20,469 nt of DNA from a virus. The notes below the pieces were generated by a model. The model was not told the DNA's origin. It saw nothing but the letters and a program-made list of their open reading frames with translations, and ran no database searches. Shown in pieces: positions 11,912 through 20,469 of this stretch. Every line of letters starts with the position of its first letter. Within the stretch, counting starts at the first letter, position 1. The DNA lies in the IMG/VR virus record IMGVR_UViG_3300007734_000440, positions 1 through 20,469 of that record; one strand, 5' to 3'. A program made the position numbers and the translations under genes.

Positions 11912-13261
11912 ATGGCATATACCGTAAGGTCTATACTCGGAAAAACTAGGCTACACAGACCTGATTTACGGGAAGCCGAATTGGATTACTTAACGCAAGA
12001 AATTGTGCGTAGAATCTGCCGTCTCACAATGCTATCCCAAACAGAACTTAATTACACAACTGATGGGCCTATCACCCAAATTCCTATCGTAGACCCTGAC
12101 GGAAACGATATTAACCGAATCCACTTAGTTCGCTATCAGGATTCTGTTATTCCAACTCCAACTGTTCCAACCGTTGCACTTAACACGGGTACGGGTTACG
12201 CTCAAGACAAGTTAATTTTTTATACGGTTGTAGCCGTAGGGGGACAAGGTTGGGTATCTAATTACTCTCCTGTCGCTTTCACACAAACCACATCAAGCCA
12301 AAAACAAATCATTGTTACAATGCCGCCTATCCCAAATGCACCACAGGGGTTTGACCATTTTGATTTGTATAAGTATGTTTTACCGATTGCATCCCAAAAA
12401 ACAATTACAGGCATAAGCATCGCTACTCAGGCCGTTATTACATCGGCTGCTCACGGACTTATTGCAGGTGACTTTATTTGTGTTCAATCCGTTGCGGGTA
12501 TGACTCAGATAAACGGAAAAATCCTAGAGATATTAAGCGTTACCAGTAATACTATTACTGTTGATTTAGATACGACAAACGCTTCAAACTATTCTATTTA
12601 TACATCAGGTGGATTTTTAGCGTCGGTAGGTGACTTAACAACTTGGTATAAAGCCAACACCAAATTTACTAATTCTTTAACCGCAGGTGTTGATACCGAT
12701 AATACCTTTGCAGGAACCGTAACGATTGGAAATATCACTTACAACTATGTGAACTTTCAGACGGATACCGCAAGTCTTCCCTTAGAGCCAACGGGAGATT
12801 ACCGAACGCTAGGCGAAGGCAACTTGGTTGAAGTTAACAACGCACTAGCTAAACCCGATGCTGTCTTTGGAACACCTAATCTTTGGGCTTATGATGCCGA
12901 AACAGGTTATATCAAACTATACCCACCGCCTTCTCAAGACCTTCATCAAGCAAGATTCCAAGTTACCTACTCGGTAATTCCTGTTGGAGAAATTGATGAA
13001 ATACCTTTACTGCCCGAATCAGAAGAAGCCGTTTACTACGGAACTTTAGCTGAGGCTTATATGATTCCTGGGCCTGGGGCGAATCTTGAACTTGCCAAGA
13101 ACTACGAAGTTAAGTTTAATTTTGAAATGTCTAATCTAAAAGCCATTGCCATTCAGGGTCAAAGCGGAAGACTTAAGGTTATCAGCCGACCTCTTGGTGG
13201 CCGTAGGCGTACAGCGTATGGGGCTTTTGGAAGTTCGTGGTCATCTGGTTGGGGTTGGTAA
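11912..13261 (+). CDS. Head-tail adaptor protein with inserted FnIII and FCCH modules
   Basis: The N-terminal ~50 residues (SILGKTRLHRPDLREAELDYLTQEIVRRICRL) resemble helical adaptor proteins that sit under the portal. Between this and a C-terminal part (PLLPESEEAVYYGTLAEAYM onwards) lie inserted modules. Residues about 85-155 are FnIII-like (YTVVAVGGQGWVSNYSP, then GFDHFDLYK). Residues about 163-233 match the phage version of the E1 FCCH-type module (VITSAAHGLIAGDFICVQ, MTQINGKILEI, NTITVDL). The protein ends in FGSSWSSGWGW, an odd Trp/Gly tail. At 449 aa it is far longer than simple adaptors, consistent with the insertions. AAGGAG precedes ATG 11912. The stop overlaps the next start (TAATG). 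The adaptor role is inferred from order and N-terminal pattern. Confidence 0.7.
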   Translation: MAYTVRSILGKTRLHRPDLREAELDYLTQEIVRRICRLTMLSQTELNYTTDGPITQIPIVDPDGNDINRIHLVRYQDSVIPTPTVPTVALNTGTGYAQDKLIFYTVVAVGGQGWVSNYSPVAFTQTTSSQKQIIVTMPPIPNAPQGFDHFDLYKYVLPIASQKTITGISIATQAVITSAAHGLIAGDFICVQSVAGMTQINGKILEILSVTSNTITVDLDTTNASNYSIYTSGGFLASVGDLTTWYKANTKFTNSLTAGVDTDNTFAGTVTIGNITYNYVNFQTDTASLPLEPTGDYRTLGEGNLVEVNNALAKPDAVFGTPNLWAYDAETGYIKLYPPPSQDLHQARFQVTYSVIPVGEIDEIPLLPESEEAVYYGTLAEAYMIPGPGANLELAKNYEVKFNFEMSNLKAIAIQGQSGRLKVISRPLGGRRRTAYGAFGSSWSSGWGW

Positions 13262-14079
13262 TGACGGCTATTGTTTCTACACTTACTCCACAAACCCTAG
13301 AATCTTTACGAACCGACCTGCGATTGATCGTTGGAGATAACGAATCGTTATCAACTTCGTATTCTGATTCCACAATGAATCAAGCATTGAACTTTTCCGT
13401 ACAGCATTACTTGCTCGTAACGGGAAGATCCTATATCCAAAATACGCTTACACTTACAAGTGGAGAAGCCACCCTACCCAGTGCTTATATACAAGTAGGT
13501 CGTGTAGGTTACGGCAGTCCTAATAGTTGGTTGCTCCAAAGTTCGGTTACCGAAGAAACCAACAAAAACCCCTTATGGGAAAGTCTTGTAGGAAATCCTA
13601 AACGATGGGTTATGTTTGATGGTCAAACCGTTCGTGTAACGCCTGTGCCTAGCAACGGAACGCTTGTCTTGGGTTATGTCGAAGAACCTACGGCAATGGC
13701 TGATAAACGCACGATAACGGGCATTACACAAGCATCAAGCGGTGTAGTGACTTCGGCTAATCACGGATTCTCTGTAGGCCGTAAAGTCCAATTTGGTGGC
13801 ATTACCACGATGACTCAATTAAACAATCAGATTGGTACGATTACGGCAACCACCACTAATACCTTTACGGTGGATATCAATACGACGGGTTATACGGCTT
13901 TTGGAAGTGGAACAGGGTATGCCTACGATATGGTAGACCCAAGAGTTCCTATCACTCATCAAAGATTTTTGAAGTATGCTGCGGCTTATTGGTTATTGCT
14001 CATTGATGGAGATACGCAGAGTTTTCAAGGGGCAACTGCTTTTATGCAACAATTTATGGAATTGATTAAGGAGTCGTAA
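13261..14079 (+). CDS. Second head-tail adaptor-like protein with FCCH module
   Basis: ATG 13261 overlaps the previous stop as TAATG, the same junction style as several other genes here; a GTG at 13237 is a less likely start. The N-terminal TLTPQTLESLRTDLRLIVGD and 'YSDSTMNQALNFSVQHYLL' follow the pattern of small helical phage adaptors (a short helix, then 'ys..~ln.aln.a'). Residues about 150-220 hold a second copy of the FCCH-type module (VVTSANHGFSVGRKVQFGG, MTQLNNQIGTI, NTFTVDINTTGYTAF). The C-terminal VPITHQRFLKYAAAYWLLL is adaptor-like. The total is 272 residues. The likely role is to join the portal to the tail hub. The next gene again starts in TAATG. Confidence 0.7.
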   Translation: MTAIVSTLTPQTLESLRTDLRLIVGDNESLSTSYSDSTMNQALNFSVQHYLLVTGRSYIQNTLTLTSGEATLPSAYIQVGRVGYGSPNSWLLQSSVTEETNKNPLWESLVGNPKRWVMFDGQTVRVTPVPSNGTLVLGYVEEPTAMADKRTITGITQASSGVVTSANHGFSVGRKVQFGGITTMTQLNNQIGTITATTTNTFTVDINTTGYTAFGSGTGYAYDMVDPRVPITHQRFLKYAAAYWLLLIDGDTQSFQGATAFMQQFMELIKES

Positions 14080-14852
14080 TGTCACTTATTGGTAATCGCT
14101 ATGTTCAAGCTGGTGATCCAGGGGCTGTTGGTGTAGGTTACCAGTGGCTCGATACGGATACTTCGCTATTGTTTGAAAGAAATGGATCCAATACCGCTTG
14201 GGTTCAAGTCTACAATACCAATCAAGCCAATGGCGGTCTATTGCCCCAAACGGGTGGCTCGGTGACGGGTGCTATTACAGGGACAACAGGATGGGCCCCA
14301 TCCGACAACGCTAATTTTGCTACGGCAGCCAAAATTGCAGGACAAAATATTGCTACGGTTAATTATGTGAATCAGCAAGTGGCTTCTTTCAACGATGTTA
14401 TTTCGGCTAAGATATCACAAGCCATAGCGGCATCAACTACTTCAACTCAAACTAATAATAATATTGCAAAATCGGGTAGCGGTGCTAAGAATGATGGATA
14501 TTTTTCTCCTACGGGTTCACCCGCAGCAAGTACAACGGGAGATGCTGGTGTAACAGCCCTTCCTATAATACCGTTACCATACTATCCCGATAGTGGCGGT
14601 GAGGCTCAAGAGTCCGATTGTATATGGATTGGGTCTATGGGCTTAAGTGCATCAGACAGAAACCAATATAATTCTAAAATTGTAGATAATAGCGTTGCAA
14701 ATAAAAGTTGGATAAATATATTCTACCAATACTCATCTCGTACTTATAAATCATATTCTTACCAAGGTTCAGACAGCACTTTTGGAACAAATTTTACCTA
14801 TACACCTATGGGTATGAATTGGATGATTATTGCGGTGAATTCTGCACAATGA
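14079..14852 (+). CDS. Structural protein with fibre-like repeats, probable fibre or tail component
   Basis: The 257-residue protein begins MSLIGNRYVQAGDPG and has GYQWLDTDTSLLFERNGSNTAW, a small beta-hairpin motif seen in many phage fibre N termini. This is followed by GGSVTGAITGTTGW and 'DNANFATAAKIAGQNIATVNYVNQQ', which is typical of trimeric fibre shafts ('...A.vNYvn.q'). The C-terminal 120 residues include SGSGAKNDGYFSPTG and an aromatic-rich tail. Start and stop overlap their neighbours (TAATG, ATGA). It probably forms a fibre or tail appendage. It is unusual that such a gene lies between the adaptors and the gp10-like protein. Confidence 0.65.
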   Translation: MSLIGNRYVQAGDPGAVGVGYQWLDTDTSLLFERNGSNTAWVQVYNTNQANGGLLPQTGGSVTGAITGTTGWAPSDNANFATAAKIAGQNIATVNYVNQQVASFNDVISAKISQAIAASTTSTQTNNNIAKSGSGAKNDGYFSPTGSPAASTTGDAGVTALPIIPLPYYPDSGGEAQESDCIWIGSMGLSASDRNQYNSKIVDNSVANKSWINIFYQYSSRTYKSYSYQGSDSTFGTNFTYTPMGMNWMIIAVNSAQ

Positions 14853-17800
14853 CAAAACAAATCAGATTAGATTTCAGCGGTGGTGTTAATGTCATAGCCG
14901 ATAAGTCAGTTCTACCTGACAAGTTTGGCACGGTGATGGATAACATTGATGTTCGTAGCGGGTTTCCCCGTTGCTTCAAAGAACCCATATTTAATCAAAT
15001 TGTTGCTAATACTGATACGACTAAGATATTTAACTTTCGTGGTCGTTGGATATATTCGGAAAATTGGCGTGATTATGTAGCCGACTTTATTAATGGTATT
15101 GAACGCATCTATTGGACTGAAAGTATCAATAGCGTTGGATACGATGGTGATGGAGATTTAGCCCCACAAAAGATGATTGAAGGAACCGAGGTTCCATTGG
15201 GAACTAGCAGACCAGAAACAGCCCCCATTGTCTCGTCTGGTAAGAGTATTGTTCCGTTGATGAGTCCACCTGTTGCTATTGATGTAGGCGGATTAACCGA
15301 GGGCACTTATTATTACGCTGTATCTGCCGAATTTGGCAAAGGAGTCACAGCTCCTTCTGATATTGTAAATGTTGTTATTGCACAAAACGATACGGCTAAT
15401 ATTAAACTTTCTTGGAGTATGGTTACAGATGCTGTTGGCTATATCATTTGGGGTCGTGCGAATACCTATACGGCAATGAAAAGATTACAAAGGGTGTCTT
15501 CTGGATCACTTAGTTGGACAGACAACGGTAGTTTGACACCCAAGGGTGACAGCCCCAATGATTACTTTGACAACTCTCCTGTTTCCTATGTATATACCTA
15601 CGAAAGAGATGTTAATAATGTTTTTAATGAATCAGGATTAAGTCCCATTTCAGATAGGATTACTACAAATGCCTCAAGAAATATAGCCAGAGATTTTTTA
15701 AATGATGGATATCTTTCACAACCTACGGCTGTTGATATAAGTACCGATGATGGTTACGCTTTCACGGTAGAGCCTAGACCCTCAACGGTAGACACTTTTC
15801 CGTATTATGTACCCATTGAAATTATTGGTGCTGAATATCAACAGAGTTTAAATCAAGTTCTTTTTACAACATTGAATCCACACAGACTTACAACAGATGA
15901 TGAAATTATATTTACAGGTTCGGCTTGGCAAAGTCCTGCATACAACAACCAAAGATATAAGGTTGTTGTTACTAGCACAACTCAATTTGCTATTTTGAAT
16001 ATACCAGCACCTAATGACCAAATACTTGGGGGAATAGTTGATGATGGATATACCTTTGTCCCTGTAAGCGGTGGTATACAAACAACCAATTTATTTTCAG
16101 TTATAAGTGAAACGGGTGAGGGAACGGGTGCAATATTTGATGTAACTTTTTTCCTACCGCCTGTTGGCCCAGTCGATTCTATTGTAGATACGGTAACCGT
16201 AGATACTCCTGGATCGGGTTATGGAATTGGGGATATTGTTTATATTCAGATTGAACCAGTTTCCTATCAGTCACAACCTGCACCAGAAAGCATTGAACAA
16301 GGGGAATCTTCAACAACGATTACTAATGTTGGTTCAAGCTATCCAAAACCGAGTAGCATTAAGTCTTTTAACTTTACGAGTCCTGGGTCTGGTTACACAC
16401 CTGGTAATTACTCTGTCTCACTTACGGGTGGATCAGGCACTGGGGCAACCGCAACTTTGAACGTTGATACTGATGGTCTTGTAAACAATGTGCAATTGGT
16501 AGATTTGGGTGCAGATTATCAAATTGGAGATGTTTTATCGGCAACCATTACAGGTGGTTCTGGTTTTTCTATATCCGTATCTGATATTAACTATGGAACC
16601 TATGAAAATATTTCTCTTACAGGTGGTTCTGGTACTGGGGCAAAGGCCACTGTGACCGTTGATGCTGCGGGTCAAATGGCTGCTATTGATGTTACCGATG
16701 GTGGAACTGGATATACCAATTCTGACACCAATTTGGGCGTGTCGGGTTTAGCAACTGGTTCTGGTGCGTTACTTGATGTTCTTGCGACACAAATAAATTA
16801 TCAAAAACAATATTTTACTATTACTGAAGTTGATAGCAATAATGAAATAAGTATCTGTCGTTCACGCATTACCATCAGTCCCGTTCCAACCGAAGGAACC
16901 ATTAATGATGGCGATGCAATGTATTTAAATATGTCGGATTCTGCTATTGGAAGAATTTATAGAGTTACTTTTGTTGGAGGGAATGGCTTTAGGGATGGTT
17001 TGTATTCAGACATTCCTTTAGTTGGAGGTTCTGGTTCGGGTGCTACGGCTAATATCACTATTGCTGGTGGAGTAGTCACTGGCGTTGATATAGAAAATCA
17101 AGGATTAAATTATCTAGTTGATAATATTATTGCACCAACAACATATTCTTTAGAAAGTGAAAATAGCATAAACACAAAAACCCTAACCAATGGCGGAACT
17201 GGGTATGTTGATGCTGTCTATGCAGATGTTCCATTAACGGGTGGTTCTGGTAGTGAAGCCGAGGCACAGATAACCGTTGTAAGTGGAATTGTTACCGTAG
17301 TTACTATAACCAACTTTGGCAAAGATTATACTGCTGGAGATGCTCTTTCTGCTAACAATGCCAATCTTGGCGGTTCAGGTTCTGGCCTTGTTGTTACCGT
17401 TGATTCCGTATATATCGGTGCTGGTGCATCCATAACGGTTACCGCAATTGAAGATGCTGAAATTATTAATGGATTATACCAAGTCTACACAACCGACCTA
17501 GATGGTAATCCAATTCCCGAAGGCTCTTTTGATATTAATGAGTATGTTGGTGCTTGGACTGCCCCAACCGCCCTTGGTGCTTCTGCCCAATGGGTTCCGT
17601 TCAATGGATATTACCGATATTGGAATCTCTACCGAACAGGTGCAGCAGGTGCGTTTCAGCTTGTAGATCAGATTGATATTTATACTTCTAATTATTTAGA
17701 TAAAACAAGTACCGAATATCTAGGAACCACACCCTCGTCTTACTATACGGAGAATGGAATATTTGGCCCTGTCCAAGTAGATTTTATGCCCCCACCCTTG

Positions 17801-19156
17801 GGGCTACAATCACTTACAAGCCACTATGGAATGTTATTTGGGGTTGATGGACAACGAGTGAAGTGGACACCCATTGGACAACCTGACGCTTGGCCCGATG
17901 TTTTCTATTATGACTTTACCTATAAGCCCCTAGCCTTATCAAGTTTCGGTACGGCCATTATTGTCCTCTGCGAAGATGCAATTTACCGAATAGACGGTAA
18001 TAGGCCATCTGAAATGTCGCTATCCAAGACCAATGCCAACGAAGGCTGCATTGCCCCTTACACCGTTCAAAAGACCAACAAGGGTTTAATCTACCTCAGC
18101 AAACGAGGGCTAATGATATTCAACGGTATGGATGCCCAATGCATTACGGATAATCGAATCCCAAGTAATATGCTACTTGGCCCAAGCAAACTTGAAAATC
18201 CTGTTGATTTTTGGTGGATACCAACTAAACTAGGATACTTTTACGGCAACTTTGCTTTCAATGATGGAGTTTACTTTACCGATGAAAGTGCTAATCGATT
18301 TTACCAAACTAATCCTATTCCTTCCGCTATTTATGATATTAAATCTTTTTATCATAATGGTCGCTATTACCTTGTTTATACGACAAGCGATTTCTACTCT
18401 GCTCACACTACGCTTTGCGTGGATCTCCAAATTGAAGGCTTTCCTATCACAACCTTGGGCCTGAAACCCATTGATGTCATTGTTAATGAATTAGATGATG
18501 CTTATGCTTTATTCGGTAATCAAGGTAATGGTGACTTAACTAACCTATCAACCTTTAAGGCTCAGAACTCCGAAGCCGAGCCTTTTGTAACCGAAGAAAC
18601 CTATACCGTTCCCTCTAGCCCCTATGTGGTAACGGTAATCAATTCAACTACTTATGTATCTAACCAAAGTGTTTATAACTCTACTGATAGTGTTTTAATG
18701 ACCGAGGTTGCAAGTAGCCCATCTACTAACGAATATATGGTCACCAATGGGGTTTATACTTTTGGTTCTGCCAATCAAGGCAAACAAATTATTATTACTT
18801 ATCAATTTGGTTTTGCTGTCAATGCTGGACTTAGTGTTTGGAAGTTATTCAATGGCAAAAGCAATATGCCTCTTGTCATTCGTTCGGGTCAAAAAGGATT
18901 CGGTAATACCACCGAAAGAAGGAAGTATGAACATCTTGAGTTCTACGGCAACGGAACGCTTTACGCACGATGCTACATTGATGGCAATTGGATTGCTGAT
19001 GATATTGTAAGCTTGACCGAACTACCCTCTAAGGCAAGGAAGTTTAATCTACCCAAAGGGCAACGACTTGGCTACAACTTGGACTTTGAAGCCTACGGAG
19101 ATACCAATAGGTTAGTGGTAGAATATGGCTATGCAGAAATGGAGAGTCCGTCTTAA
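14849..19156 (+). CDS. Giant DNA-stabilisation/tail-hub protein (P22 gp10-like) with large insertion
   Basis: ATG 14849 overlaps the prior stop (ATGA). The 1435-residue product has a core like P22 gp10 or T7-type nozzle propellers. The N-terminal RLDFSGGVNVIADKSVLPDK region and the block at about 985-1250 (LFGVDGQRVKWTPIGQPDAW, IVLCEDAIYRIDG, NKGLIYLSKRGLMIFNG) are the characteristic propeller blades. P22 gp10 has 472 residues, so two-thirds is extra. The extras are an FnIII-like region (about 135-245), an FCCH-like module (about 325-395) and about five Gly-rich repeats (about 414-860). A C-terminal module (about 1253-1327, with YMVTNGVYTFGSANQGKQIIITY) is known from other phage tail proteins. 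It probably closes the head and forms the tail tube, with the insertion exposed outside. Confidence 0.8.
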   Translation: MTKQIRLDFSGGVNVIADKSVLPDKFGTVMDNIDVRSGFPRCFKEPIFNQIVANTDTTKIFNFRGRWIYSENWRDYVADFINGIERIYWTESINSVGYDGDGDLAPQKMIEGTEVPLGTSRPETAPIVSSGKSIVPLMSPPVAIDVGGLTEGTYYYAVSAEFGKGVTAPSDIVNVVIAQNDTANIKLSWSMVTDAVGYIIWGRANTYTAMKRLQRVSSGSLSWTDNGSLTPKGDSPNDYFDNSPVSYVYTYERDVNNVFNESGLSPISDRITTNASRNIARDFLNDGYLSQPTAVDISTDDGYAFTVEPRPSTVDTFPYYVPIEIIGAEYQQSLNQVLFTTLNPHRLTTDDEIIFTGSAWQSPAYNNQRYKVVVTSTTQFAILNIPAPNDQILGGIVDDGYTFVPVSGGIQTTNLFSVISETGEGTGAIFDVTFFLPPVGPVDSIVDTVTVDTPGSGYGIGDIVYIQIEPVSYQSQPAPESIEQGESSTTITNVGSSYPKPSSIKSFNFTSPGSGYTPGNYSVSLTGGSGTGATATLNVDTDGLVNNVQLVDLGADYQIGDVLSATITGGSGFSISVSDINYGTYENISLTGGSGTGAKATVTVDAAGQMAAIDVTDGGTGYTNSDTNLGVSGLATGSGALLDVLATQINYQKQYFTITEVDSNNEISICRSRITISPVPTEGTINDGDAMYLNMSDSAIGRIYRVTFVGGNGFRDGLYSDIPLVGGSGSGATANITIAGGVVTGVDIENQGLNYLVDNIIAPTTYSLESENSINTKTLTNGGTGYVDAVYADVPLTGGSGSEAEAQITVVSGIVTVVTITNFGKDYTAGDALSANNANLGGSGSGLVVTVDSVYIGAGASITVTAIEDAEIINGLYQVYTTDLDGNPIPEGSFDINEYVGAWTAPTALGASAQWVPFNGYYRYWNLYRTGAAGAFQLVDQIDIYTSNYLDKTSTEYLGTTPSSYYTENGIFGPVQVDFMPPPLGLQSLTSHYGMLFGVDGQRVKWTPIGQPDAWPDVFYYDFTYKPLALSSFGTAIIVLCEDAIYRIDGNRPSEMSLSKTNANEGCIAPYTVQKTNKGLIYLSKRGLMIFNGMDAQCITDNRIPSNMLLGPSKLENPVDFWWIPTKLGYFYGNFAFNDGVYFTDESANRFYQTNPIPSAIYDIKSFYHNGRYYLVYTTSDFYSAHTTLCVDLQIEGFPITTLGLKPIDVIVNELDDAYALFGNQGNGDLTNLSTFKAQNSEAEPFVTEETYTVPSSPYVVTVINSTTYVSNQSVYNSTDSVLMTEVASSPSTNEYMVTNGVYTFGSANQGKQIIITYQFGFAVNAGLSVWKLFNGKSNMPLVIRSGQKGFGNTTERRKYEHLEFYGNGTLYARCYIDGNWIADDIVSLTELPSKARKFNLPKGQRLGYNLDFEAYGDTNRLVVEYGYAEMESPS
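16090..17430 (+). repeat. Degenerate Gly-rich repeats within the gp10-like protein
   Basis: Five imperfect units share the pattern '..GGSGxGAxAxxxVdxxGxVxxVxitxxGxxYxxGDxL'. Anchors are TGEGTGAIFDV (~16110), LTGGSGTGATATL (~16430), LTGGSGTGAKATV (~16620), VGGSGSGATANI (~17025) and LTGGSGSEAEAQI (~17240), with a half unit GGSGSGLVV (~17375). At the DNA level, short stretches such as GGTGGTTCTGGTA recur, which could promote recombination and change in repeat number. Similar repeats occur in tail proteins of other aquatic phages. Confidence 0.7.
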
Positions 19157-19437
19157 TGTACCATCGTGTTTCTCAGGTTTCTGTCGAAGAAATCAATCGT
19201 GTTTTAAGGTTAGTTCAGGACAGTCCCAGTCTAGCGTATAAGGACAGGGGCGTTTCTGACACCAAAGCCGATTTGGGTGGTATATCTCAAACAAAAAACA
19301 CAGGCATTTTTATCGTTACTCAGCCAACGCCTATTGGCTTAACAAGCACTACACCAATTAATTTATCTGTCTCATATAGTACTGTCTATCCGACCTTTGG
19401 ATGGGGTTCTAATTGGGGCAATAACTGGGGTCTATAA
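19156..19437 (+). CDS. Small structural protein with Trp/Gly/Asn-rich tail
   Basis: The 93-residue frame is bounded by TAATG overlaps on both sides. The N-terminal half is helical (VSVEEINRVLRLVQDSPSLAYKDRG), the middle is polar and beta-rich (NTGIFIVTQPTPIGL), and the last residues are FGWGSNWGNNWGL. The end resembles the SSWSSGWGW terminus of the adaptor gene at 11912-13261. It lies between the gp10-like protein and a fibre gene. A role as tail plug, linker or fibre anchor is plausible by place only. I do not recognise the family. Confidence 0.7.
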   Translation: MYHRVSQVSVEEINRVLRLVQDSPSLAYKDRGVSDTKADLGGISQTKNTGIFIVTQPTPIGLTSTTPINLSVSYSTVYPTFGWGSNWGNNWGL

Positions 19438-20156
19438 TGAGTCAAATTACAGGGCCCGTATTTAGTATATTTGGGGGTCAAACCAACGATGGCGAGTCTC
19501 AGTGGAGACAGGCCACCAATCAGGCCCTATCTAAGATTGATGCGACCATATCCCTATCCGTACTTAATGTTGAACAAATTACCGTTCCAGCAACTCCGAC
19601 CCTTGGAGACAGGTATCTTATTGGTACAGGGGCTTCGGGGGTATTTGCAGGTAGAGCCAATCAATTAGCGGTTTATGGGTATTCAGCCAATGGAACACAA
19701 CAGTGGAACTACTATGCTCCTATTGACGGTTTAGTAGCCTACGAAACATCCACTACTTATACTTGGGTTTATCAAACATCAACGGTTTCTTGGGTTCCCA
19801 AACCCGTTGCTTCTGCTGCCTATATTATTCCCAATGTAGGAACGATAAGTGGAAGCACAATTACGGTTACAGGTGGTTCTCCAAATCAGGTTATTGACAC
19901 TATTGACAAACTTACTTTTTCTTCTGCCAAATATACCATACAAACCAAATACACAACTAACTATCAGGTTACCGAACTTCTTGTTACATCGGATGGCACA
20001 ATAGCCCAATATACTGAATATGCTAAACTTAAATCAAATCTTGATTTAGGAACCTTCTCGGCTGCTATATCAGGAAACAATATACAACTTCTCTTTTCGC
20101 CATCTAATTCTGGAACGATGACCCTTCGTATTATGAGAACAGCAATTTATATTTGA
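19437..20156 (+). CDS. Tail fibre-type protein with DUF2793-like domain
   Basis: The ATG overlaps the preceding stop (TAATG). The N terminus MSQITGPVFSIFGGQTND is followed by a domain at about residues 45-115 with 'TVPATPTLGDRYLIGTGASG', 'QLAVYGYSANGTQQWNYYAP' and 'GLVAYETSTTYTWVYQ'. This is the 'P..GdrYiv...a.G.W.g....ia......W.f..P..G....' signature of the DUF2793 domain in phage tail proteins. The C-terminal ~90 residues (SAKYTIQTKYTTNYQVTELL, then TEYAKLKSNLDLGTF) match a beta domain widespread in phage virion proteins. The protein is 239 aa long. It likely takes part in fibre or baseplate structure at the tail tip. Confidence 0.75.
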   Translation: MSQITGPVFSIFGGQTNDGESQWRQATNQALSKIDATISLSVLNVEQITVPATPTLGDRYLIGTGASGVFAGRANQLAVYGYSANGTQQWNYYAPIDGLVAYETSTTYTWVYQTSTVSWVPKPVASAAYIIPNVGTISGSTITVTGGSPNQVIDTIDKLTFSSAKYTIQTKYTTNYQVTELLVTSDGTIAQYTEYAKLKSNLDLGTFSAAISGNNIQLLFSPSNSGTMTLRIMRTAIYI

Positions 20157-20166
20157 GGATAAATAA

Positions 20167-20469
20167 TGTCTAATCAACAGTTTAAAGTAATTTTTGGGCT
20201 AGACGCAAATGCTCAGAACATTTCTAATGCCGCTTGGGATGGGGATGTTATTTCTGTTGCCAAAGGCGGCACGGGTACAGCCACAGGTTCTATTACAGGC
20301 ACAGGTGCGTTGAATTTTACCGCAGGTGGTGCAAATAGTAGTATTGTATTAACTCCGACAGGTACAGGAACGGTTAATGTTGGTGGCTTTAAAGTTACCA
20401 ATATGGCTACACCCGTAAGTGGAACCGATGCTACTACTAAAGATTATGTTGATAACTTAGTTCAAGGTC
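20167..20469 (+). CDS. Tail fibre protein, 5' part only (cut by window edge)
   Basis: GAGGAT precedes ATG 20167 by several bases. The first 101 codons are visible and the frame stays open to the edge. The sequence holds Gly/Thr-rich shaft-like repeats (AKGGTGTATGSITGTGAL, then ANSSIVLTPTGTGTVNVG) and then NMATPVSGTDATTKDYVDN. The latter is the classic phage fibre motif 'P.s.tDA.tK.YVD', which marks the joint between shaft segments. It is probably a receptor-binding fibre whose C-terminal, host-specific part lies outside the window. Confidence 0.8.

Noticed and set aside
16410-17400. Repeated GGTGGTTCTGGT stretches as a CRISPR array or mobile element
   Set aside because: The copies are imperfect, unevenly spaced and in frame with Gly-rich protein repeats, so they are coding repeats.
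18708-19010. Rightward 100-codon frame inside the gp10-like gene
   Set aside because: Hydrophobic shadow frame in a region whose main frame continues recognisable tail-protein sequence; no ribosome site.

Overview
The window is about 20.5 kb of a tailed double-stranded DNA phage, or a prophage of one. From about position 4150 the genes follow the order of the P22-type short-tailed phages: small terminase, large terminase, portal, a small gene, scaffold, a small decoration-like gene, coat, head-tail adaptors, a very large DNA-stabilisation/tail-hub protein, then fibre-like proteins. Ribosome binding sites are of the AGGAG type and several genes start with TTG, which fits a bacterial host with Shine-Dalgarno translation. 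Base composition is moderately AT-rich. The host cannot be named from this sequence.

Layout. (1) 1-960: leftward genes, one cut by the window edge and one very acidic protein, with a hairpin terminator between them and a palindrome-rich promoter region upstream. (2) 930-1770: about 850 bases with no convincing gene. This stretch holds an array of roughly 11-bp repeats (985-1073), a GC-rich pseudoknot or terminator-like element (1068-1154), a good sigma-70-like promoter (1178-1206), and some 470 bases that fold into many perfect stems, including a pseudoknot. I read the last part as a large structured non-coding RNA. A second TTGACA element leads into the late operon. (3) 1771-4755: a tightly overlapping rightward operon of small genes ending in the small terminase. 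It includes a predicted proteasome/HslV-type threonine peptidase with Thr1, Asp17 and Lys33 at the canonical spacing, a zinc-ribbon protein and a helix-turn-helix protein. (4) 4758-5102: a leftward cassette between the two terminase genes with its own extended -10 promoter and UUCG-loop terminator, which is the architecture of a moron. (5) 5094-20469: packaging, head and tail genes, all rightward and mostly overlapping by 1-4 bases.

How the genes work together. The terminase subunits and portal package DNA into a procapsid built from coat on scaffold. The adaptors and the gp10-like 1435-aa protein close the head and form the tail stem. The last genes encode fibre-type proteins. The peptidase sits at the head of this late operon, so a role in virion maturation or host takeover is possible but not shown. 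The points most worth following up are the structured RNA region, the 11-bp repeat array, the phage-encoded threonine peptidase and the inverted moron. All function calls rest on reading motifs and gene order; no database search was possible.
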